Assembly (NCBI RefSeq): GCF_003254465.1 | Contig: NZ_QDFI01000021.1 | Coordinates: 1-60,975, forward strand | Reading direction: 5' to 3' | Length of the DNA: 60,975 bases | DNA from: Meridianimarinicoccus zhengii | Lineage (GTDB): Bacteria; Pseudomonadota; Alphaproteobacteria; Rhodobacterales; Rhodobacteraceae | Shown here: in pieces, positions 55,560 through 60,975 of the stretch | Numbering within the stretch: the first letter of the stretch is position 1 | Layout: the number at the start of each line of letters is the position of its first letter | Program-made: the position numbers and the translations under genes | Notes under the pieces: model-generated | What the model was told of the DNA's origin: nothing | The model's input: the letters and a program-made list of their open reading frames with translations, nothing else | The model's database searches: none

Positions 55560-58529
55560 TCAGTTTCCTTCGATCGTCAGCGCGTCATTCACGAGCGCGG
55601 CTTGCTGGGCTTTGTGTTGGCTGGCGAGCCCCGTCGCGGGCGAGGCCGAAGCGGCGCGACCCACGTATTTCGGGCGCTTCGCCTTGGCCTTGATGCGGCG
55701 CAGGACCCATTCGATGTTCGGCTCGATGAAGGTCCATGCGCCCTGGTTCTTCGGCTCTTCCTGGCACCAGATCACCTGCGCCTCCTTGAACCGCTCAAGC
55801 TCCTTCACAAGGCTGAGCGCAGGGAAGGGATAGAACTGTTCGATCCGCAGCAGGTAGATGTCGTCGATCCCGCGCGCGTCGCGTTCTTCCAGAAGGTCGT
55901 AATAGACCTTGCCGGAACACAGGACCACGCGACGGATCTTGTCGTCGGCCGCCAGTTTCGTGTCGGACAGGCCGTGTTCGGCATCGTCCCACAGCACCCG
56001 GTGGAAGGACGACCCTTCCAGGAAGTGCTCGGTCTTCGACACCGCAAGCTTGTGGCGCAACAGCGACTTCGGTGTCATCAGCACCAGCGGCTTGCGGAAG
56101 CTGCGATGGATCTGGCGGCGCAGGATGTGGAAATAGTTGGCCGGTGTCGTGCAGTTGGCCACGATCCAGTTGTCCTCGGCGCATTGCTGCAGGAACCGTT
56201 CGAGCCGCGCGCTGGAATGTTCCGGCCCCTGACCCTCAAAGCCGTGGGGCAGCAGCATCACCAGGCCGGACATGCGCAGCCACTTGCGTTCTCCCGAACT
56301 GATGAACTGGTCGAACATGATCTGCGCGCCGTTGGCGAAATCGCCGAACTGGGCTTCCCACATCACCAGCGCGTTGGGCTCGGCCAGGCTGTAGCCGTAC
56401 TCGAAACCCAGCACCGCGTATTCCGACAGCGCGCTGTCGATCGCCTCGTATTTCGCCTGCCCCTCGCGGATGTTGTTGAGCGGGTAATACCGTTCCTCGG
56501 TCTTCTGGTCGATGAAGGCCGAATGCCGCTGGGAGAACGTGCCGCGGGTGCAATCCTGCCCCGACAGCCGCACGGCATAGCCCTCCGTCGCCAGCGAGCC
56601 AAACGCCAGCGCCTCCGCCGTGGCCCAGTCGAAGCCCTCGCCGGTCTCGAACATCGCCTTCTTGGCCTCCAGCAGCCGGCCCACGGTCTTGTGGACGTTC
56701 AGCCCCTCGGGGATGCGGGTCAGCGCGTTGCCGACCTCTTCCATGGTTTCGGGCGCGATCCAGGTGCGGCCGCGGTCGTATTCCTCGGGCCGTGCGTCCA
56801 GATGCTTCCAGCGCCCGTCCAGCCAGTCGGCCTTGTTGGGCTTGTATTCTTTCCCGGCCTCGAATTCCTCGTTCATGCGGGCCTGGAACGCGGCCTTCAT
56901 GTCCTCGATCTCGCCTTCCGGGATCAGTCCGTCCGACACCAGCCGCTCGGTATACAGCTGCAGCGTCGTCTTGTGTTTCTTGATCTTGGTATACATCTCG
57001 GGCTGCGTGAACATCGGCTCGTCGCCTTCGTTGTGCCCGAACCGTCTGTAGCAGAACATGTCGATGACGACGTCCTTGCGGAACTTCTGCCGGAACTCGG
57101 TCGCCACCTTGGCCGCGTGCACCACCGCCTCTGGGTCGTCGCCGTTGACGTGGAAGATCGGCGCCTCCACCACCAGCGCGTTATCCGTGGGATAGGGGCT
57201 GGAGCGGCTGAAATGCGGTGCCGTGGTGAACCCGATCTGGTTGTTCACGACGATATGGATGGTCCCGCCCGTGCGATGGCCGCGCAGCCCCGACAGCGCG
57301 AAGCATTCCGCCACCACGCCCTGGCCCGCGAAGGCCGCGTCGCCATGCAGCAGGATGGGCAGCACGCTCGTGCGGTCCGGGTCGCCATGCTGGTCCTGCT
57401 TGGCGCGGGCCTTGCCCAGCACGACCGGGTTCACGGCTTCCAGGTGGCTGGGGTTCGCGGTCAGCGACAGGTGCACCGTGTTGCCGTCGAATTCCCGGTC
57501 GGAACTCGCGCCAAGGTGGTATTTCACGTCACCCGATCCGTCCACGTCCTCGGGCTTGAAACTGCCGCCCTGGAACTCGTTGAAGATCGCGCGATAGGGT
57601 TTGGCCATCACGTTCGCCAGCACCGACAACCGGCCCCGGTGCGGCATCCCGATGACGATCTCCTGCACCCCCAGCGCGCCGCCGCGCTTGATGATCTGCT
57701 CCATCGCGGGGACAAGGCTTTCGCCGCCATCCAGCCCGAACCGCTTCGTGCCCATGTATTTCACATGGAGGAACTTCTCGAAGCCCTCGGCCTCCACCAG
57801 CTTGCTCAGGATCGCGCGCCGCCCTTCGCGGGTGAAGCGGATTTCCTTGTCGAAGCCTTCGATCCGCTCCTTCAGCCACGCGGCCTGTTCCGGGTCGGAA
57901 ATGTGCATGTACTGCAGCGCGAAGGTGCCGCAATAGGTGCGCTTCACGATCTCGAGGATCTGGCGCATCGTCCCGACCTGAAGCCCCAGCACGTTGTCCA
58001 GAAAGATCGGCCGGTCCATGTCGGCATCGGCGAAGCCGTAGGATTTCGGGTCCAGCTCCGGATGGGGGGTCTGGCTGCGCATCCCCAGCGGGTCGAGATC
58101 CGCCACCAGGTGCCCCCGGATGCGGTAGGCGCGGATGATCATCAGCGCGCGGATGCTGTCCAGCACGGCGCGCTGGACCTGCGCGTCGCTCAGGCTGATG
58201 CCCTTCTCGGCGGCTTTCGCCTTGATCTTGTCGCCTGCCGCCTTCGCTTCCTTCGCGGGCGCCGCCGCGGGCCATTGCCCGTCGAGCGCGGCGGTCAGAT
58301 CGTCATCGGGCACGGGCGGCCAGTCGGCGCGCGCCCAGCTCGGGCCCCGCGCCTCGGCCTTCACGTCGCGGTCGTCGTCGCCAAGCGCTGCGAAGAACTC
58401 GGCCCATGTGGCGTCCACGCTGGCCGGGTCGGCGGCGTAGCGCGCGTAAAGCTGTTCCACATACTCGGCATTGTGCCCCTGAAGGAAGGACGAGGCATGG
58501 AAGAGGTCATTCGGGGATTGGTCGGTCAT
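55560..58529 (-). CDS. sucA: 2-oxoglutarate dehydrogenase E1
   Basis: 989 aa thiamine-diphosphate enzyme that decarboxylates 2-oxoglutarate and passes succinyl to Suc[46 protein letters not shown] and the late [21 protein letters not shown] are signature blocks. The ATG overlaps the DUF805 stop (ATGA). Confidence 0.97.
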   Translation of the reverse strand: MTDQSPNDLFHASSFLQGHNAEYVEQLYARYAADPASVDATWAEFFAALGDDDRDVKAEARGPSWARADWPPVPDDDLTAALDGQWPAAAPAKEAKAAGDKIKAKAAEKGISLSDAQVQRAVLDSIRALMIIRAYRIRGHLVADLDPLGMRSQTPHPELDPKSYGFADADMDRPIFLDNVLGLQVGTMRQILEIVKRTYCGTFALQYMHISDPEQAAWLKERIEGFDKEIRFTREGRRAILSKLVEAEGFEKFLHVKYMGTKRFGLDGGESLVPAMEQIIKRGGALGVQEIVIGMPHRGRLSVLANVMAKPYRAIFNEFQGGSFKPEDVDGSGDVKYHLGASSDREFDGNTVHLSLTANPSHLEAVNPVVLGKARAKQDQHGDPDRTSVLPILLHGDAAFAGQGVVAECFALSGLRGHRTGGTIHIVVNNQIGFTTAPHFSRSSPYPTDNALVVEAPIFHVNGDDPEAVVHAAKVATEFRQKFRKDVVIDMFCYRRFGHNEGDEPMFTQPEMYTKIKKHKTTLQLYTERLVSDGLIPEGEIEDMKAAFQARMNEEFEAGKEYKPNKADWLDGRWKHLDARPEEYDRGRTWIAPETMEEVGNALTRIPEGLNVHKTVGRLLEAKKAMFETGEGFDWATAEALAFGSLATEGYAVRLSGQDCTRGTFSQRHSAFIDQKTEERYYPLNNIREGQAKYEAIDSALSEYAVLGFEYGYSLAEPNALVMWEAQFGDFANGAQIMFDQFISSGERKWLRMSGLVMLLPHGFEGQGPEHSSARLERFLQQCAEDNWIVANCTTPANYFHILRRQIHRSFRKPLVLMTPKSLLRHKLAVSKTEHFLEGSSFHRVLWDDAEHGLSDTKLAADDKIRRVVLCSGKVYYDLLEERDARGIDDIYLLRIEQFYPFPALSLVKELERFKEAQVIWCQEEPKNQGAWTFIEPNIEWVLRRIKAKAKRPKYVGRAASASPATGLASQHKAQQAALVNDALTIEGN

Positions 58530-59014
58530 GGCATAACCTCGTTGGGATTGGGGCCATAGGCATTGGGGCCGGGTTGGGACGGACGCAGGAGCCAGTAAAG
58601 AACGATGAAGGGTGACAGCAGGAACAGGATCATCACGGCGAGCAGCGCGAACAGGCCGGGGCCTTCCAGCACGGGCATGTCCGCAAGCCCCGTGCCTTCC
58701 AGCACCGAAGCCGCGAAGCCGAGCCCGATCATGATGGTGACGGGATACAGCAGGTACAGACCCATCCGGCCCGTGTCCTGCATGCGCCGCCAGCCTGCGG
58801 CCAGCCCCGGCAGGAAGGTGGCCAGCCCGAAGATCAGCGACAGCGGCCCGCCCGCATCCGGGTCCGCTCCGAACAGCGTGGCATCAAGGACCGCCATCAC
58901 CGCGGAGCCCAGCCAGAGCGCACCCATGAACCACCAGAATTCCGGCCGCGACGCGCGCCCGGAAAACGTGGCGTATTTGCGAAGACAGACCGCGATGGCC
59001 TGCTGTGGTCCCAT
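58526..59014 (-). CDS. DUF805 membrane protein
   Basis: 162 aa with about four transmembrane helices. CLRKYATFSGRASRPEFWWF (10-29) is the DUF805 hallmark; RRMQDTGRMGLYLL matches the second conserved R.hD.g..gw..l motif. Function unknown. Overlaps sucA by 4 bp. Start at ATG giving MGPQQAIAV; the upstream in-frame ATG adds a Pro/Arg-rich stretch unlike the family. Confidence 0.85.
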   Translation of the reverse strand: MGPQQAIAVCLRKYATFSGRASRPEFWWFMGALWLGSAVMAVLDATLFGADPDAGGPLSLIFGLATFLPGLAAGWRRMQDTGRMGLYLLYPVTIMIGLGFAASVLEGTGLADMPVLEGPGLFALLAVMILFLLSPFIVLYWLLRPSQPGPNAYGPNPNEVMP

Positions 59015-59091
59015 GGTCCTTGCCTTTCGTCCGGACCCGCGGCCCGGATCGTCGGAATGGCCCGGCGCGGACGCGCGCGCCGGAACCGGTG

Positions 59092-59388
59092 TCAATCGTC
59101 GTCCAGCACCAGCCGTCCGCGCCCGTCATAGGTGGCGACGCATTGCGCCGTGACCTCCTGCAGGATCTCGCCGGTGTCGCCGACGACCGGGCGGGGCTGG
59201 CTCACGGACAGCACCTCGGCCTCGCCGCACATCGCGCGCACCTCGGCCTGCGCATCCTCGACCGTCCGGGCCACGTCGTTGTACCGTAACGTGGCGGTGG
59301 TGCGCCGCTCGGTGGTCTTGCTCGGCAGCGCGTCGCCGCAGGCCGACAGGACCAGCAGGGCGATCAGGGCAGGTGCCACGGCCCGCAT
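59092..59388 (-). CDS. Small lipoprotein of unknown function
   Basis: 98 aa. Signal MRAVAPALIALLVLSAC ends with a lipobox (LSAC, C17). The mature part has two Cys (CGEAEVL and AQCVATYDGRG) that could form a disulfide and ends in an acidic tail. Family not recognised. It starts 4 bp after the sucD stop, inside the suc cluster. Confidence 0.75.
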   Translation of the reverse strand: MRAVAPALIALLVLSACGDALPSKTTERRTTATLRYNDVARTVEDAQAEVRAMCGEAEVLSVSQPRPVVGDTGEILQEVTAQCVATYDGRGRLVLDDD

Positions 59389-59392
59389 CGGA

Positions 59393-60277
59393 TCAGCGCC
59401 CAAGCGCTTTCAGAACGGCCTCGCCCAGACCCGCGGGGCTGTCGGCCACCACGATGCCCGCGCTTTGCATGGCTTCGATCTTGTCCTCGGCGCCACCCTT
59501 GCCGCCCGCGACGATCGCCCCGGCATGGCCCATGCGGCGGCCCGGCGGGGCCGTGCGCCCGGCGATGAAGCCCGCGGTCGGCTTCCAGCGGCCCTTCTTC
59601 TTCTCGTCCGCCAGGAACTGCGCCGCGTCTTCCTCGGCCGATCCGCCGATTTCGCCGATCATGATGATGCTCTCGGTCTCGTCGTCGCCGAGGAACCATT
59701 CCAGCACGTCGATATGTTCGGTTCCCTTGATCGGGTCGCCGCCGATGCCGACGCAGGTGGATTGCCCCAGCCCCACATCGGTCGTCTGCTTGACCGCCTC
59801 ATAGGTCAGCGTTCCCGACCGGGACACGACGCCGACCGATCCGCGCTTGTGGATATGGCCCGGCATGATGCCGATCTTGCAGGCATCCGGCGTGATGACA
59901 CCGGGGCAGTTCGGCCCGATCAGCTTGGATTTCGACCCTTCCAGCGCCCGCTTGACCTTCATCATGTCCAGAACCGGGATGCCCTCGGTGATGCACACGA
60001 TCAATTCCATCTCCGCGTCGATCGCTTCGAGGATGCTGTCCGCCGCGAAGGGCGGGGGCACGTAGATCACGCTCGCGTTGGCCTCGGTCACGGCCTTCGC
60101 CTCGTGGACCGAGTTGAACACCGGCAGGCCCAGGTGCTCCTGCCCGCCCTTGCCCGGTGTCACGCCGCCGACCATCTTGGTGCCATAGGCGATGGCCTGC
60201 TCGGAATGGAACGTCCCCTGCGAGCCGGTGAACCCCTGGCAGATGACTTTGGTATTTTCGTCGATGAGAACGGCCAT
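59393..60277 (-). CDS. sucD: Succinyl-CoA ligase alpha subunit
   Basis: 294 aa. Couples succinyl-CoA hydrolysis to nucleotide triphosphate synthesis with SucC. N-terminal CoA-binding [19 protein letters not shown] and [14 protein letters not shown]; phosphohistidine H251 in [17 protein letters not shown]. sucC is presumably just beyond the window. Confidence 0.96.
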   Translation of the reverse strand: MAVLIDENTKVICQGFTGSQGTFHSEQAIAYGTKMVGGVTPGKGGQEHLGLPVFNSVHEAKAVTEANASVIYVPPPFAADSILEAIDAEMELIVCITEGIPVLDMMKVKRALEGSKSKLIGPNCPGVITPDACKIGIMPGHIHKRGSVGVVSRSGTLTYEAVKQTTDVGLGQSTCVGIGGDPIKGTEHIDVLEWFLGDDETESIIMIGEIGGSAEEDAAQFLADEKKKGRWKPTAGFIAGRTAPPGRRMGHAGAIVAGGKGGAEDKIEAMQSAGIVVADSPAGLGEAVLKALGR

Positions 60278-60352
60278 GTCTGTCCCTTGCTTTCGATATC
60301 GTCTCTTGTCTCGCCGCCGCGCGTCACCGCGCAGCGCATTGTGGCCTGCCCG

Positions 60353-60975
60353 TCAGGGCGCCAGCCTTATCGTCACGCCCGCGCCGTTGCCGTCGCAGGT
60401 GCCGCCCTGGGCGTCGGTGAAGTACATCCACAACTTCGTCGCGCCGCTGGCGAAGGTGTATCCCTCGCAGTCGCCGGTGCGCCCGTAAGGCGACCCGATG
60501 GTATAGGCCCCGCCCAGCCGGTCATCGAGCACGTCGCGCGCCGTCGCCCGTCCCACCGCGCCGGTGATCGCATTGCTGCGGAACGTGCAGCGCTGGCCGG
60601 GCACCATGCTGGCGGCCACGCCGGATTTCCGCATGGCGCGCAGCTTTTCGTCCTCGCTGACCGCGCCTTTGCCTTCGCGGGCATAGGTCCATGTGGCGGC
60701 GAAGCCCGCCCCTGCCGCGACCGACGGATCGAAACTGTCGATGCAGCCCGCGATCCCTTCGGACAAGGCACCGACAGCGCCCAGCCCGGACGCCGACAGC
60801 GCCTCTCCGGTCGTGGCGACCGTGGCACCCGCCATGGTCGTGAAGGGCCGGTTGGATTCCCCCGGCGTCGGTTCCGGGCCCGTGGTCGGCGCGGTCGTCG
60901 CCGTGCCTTCGGCCACCGCCGTCTCTCCGCCGCCGCCCGCCACGGCACCCGCGGCCCCGCCGCCCGCCACGGCAC
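60353..60975 (-). CDS. Gly/Ala-rich hypothetical protein, 5' end beyond window edge
   Basis: At least 207 codons, open to the edge. The visible N-terminal part repeats GAVAGGG and is Gly/Ala/Thr-rich and disordered; the C-terminal about 140 residues look folded, with three or four Cys (CIDSFD, QRCTFRSN, GDCEGYTF, GGTCDGNG) that could form disulfides, suggesting an extracytoplasmic protein. Family not recognised. It precedes sucD on the same strand. Confidence 0.65.
   Translation of the reverse strand, partial: AVAGGGAAGAVAGGGGETAVAEGTATTAPTTGPEPTPGESNRPFTTMAGATVATTGEALSASGLGAVGALSEGIAGCIDSFDPSVAAGAGFAATWTYAREGKGAVSEDEKLRAMRKSGVAASMVPGQRCTFRSNAITGAVGRATARDVLDDRLGGAYTIGSPYGRTGDCEGYTFASGATKLWMYFTDAQGGTCDGNGAGVTIRLAP

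Overview
The window comes from a high-GC alphaproteobacterium. Gene content and sequence point to the Rhodobacteraceae (Roseobacter/Rhodobacter lineage): a Mn-dependent family II pyrophosphatase, a VPLPA-type C-terminal sorting signal, a SucB with two lipoyl domains, twin near-identical tuf genes, and the contiguous secE-nusG-rplKAJL-rpoBC / str / S10 / spc super-cluster. This assignment rests on family knowledge; no database was searched.

Layout. 1-8 kb holds housekeeping genes in both orientations: an edge-truncated coiled-coil protein, Mn-pyrophosphatase, PRPP synthetase, ribulose-phosphate epimerase, ParC, an SH3-domain exported protein and a short-chain dehydrogenase. 8-12.9 kb holds a HIG1-type membrane peptide, a cobalamin adenosyltransferase, etfBA, a lipoprotein and the first tuf. 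13-17.9 kb is accessory: a small exported protein, a Tat-exported MsrB, tRNA-Trp, a periplasmic TPR protein, and a divergent von Willebrand A protein with a VPLPA-CTERM signal. 17.9-48 kb is the transcription/translation super-cluster: secE, nusG, rplKA, rplJL, rpoBC, a DMT-family transporter, rpsL, rpsG, fusA, second tuf, the S10 cluster, a putative 2-oxoglutarate/Fe(II) oxygenase, and the spc cluster to secY. After secY the usual adk-rpsM-rpsK-rpoA-rplQ block is absent and hisF-hisE follow. 49-51 kb has a CoA-binding protein, a candidate small RNA, a zinc-ribbon protein, RlmB and tRNA-Tyr. 51.2-61 kb is a minus-strand TCA-cycle cluster (sucD, sucA, sucB, lpd). It is interspersed with a lipoprotein, a DUF805 protein, a BrnT-type toxin with an unusual partner, an AT-richer orphan gene and a MAPEG protein. 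The window ends inside a Gly/Ala-rich hypothetical gene.

How it fits together. Most of the window builds ribosomes, RNA polymerase and the SecYE translocon. The ribosomal-protein super-cluster is cut into blocks by several hairpin-plus-T-tract terminators lying between adjacent co-directional genes. One of them directly follows rplP and is followed by the embedded oxygenase gene. The etfBA and suc/lpd clusters supply electron transfer and the 2-oxoglutarate to succinate segment of the TCA cycle.

Most unusual observations: four exactly phased 11-bp repeats upstream of the HIG1/adenosyltransferase pair; a relic of a tuf 3' end downstream of tuf1; serial terminators inside the ribosomal super-cluster; a candidate 2OG oxygenase next to rplP; and an about 83-nt minus-strand sRNA candidate. 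No insertion sequence, CRISPR array, rRNA gene or replication origin was seen.
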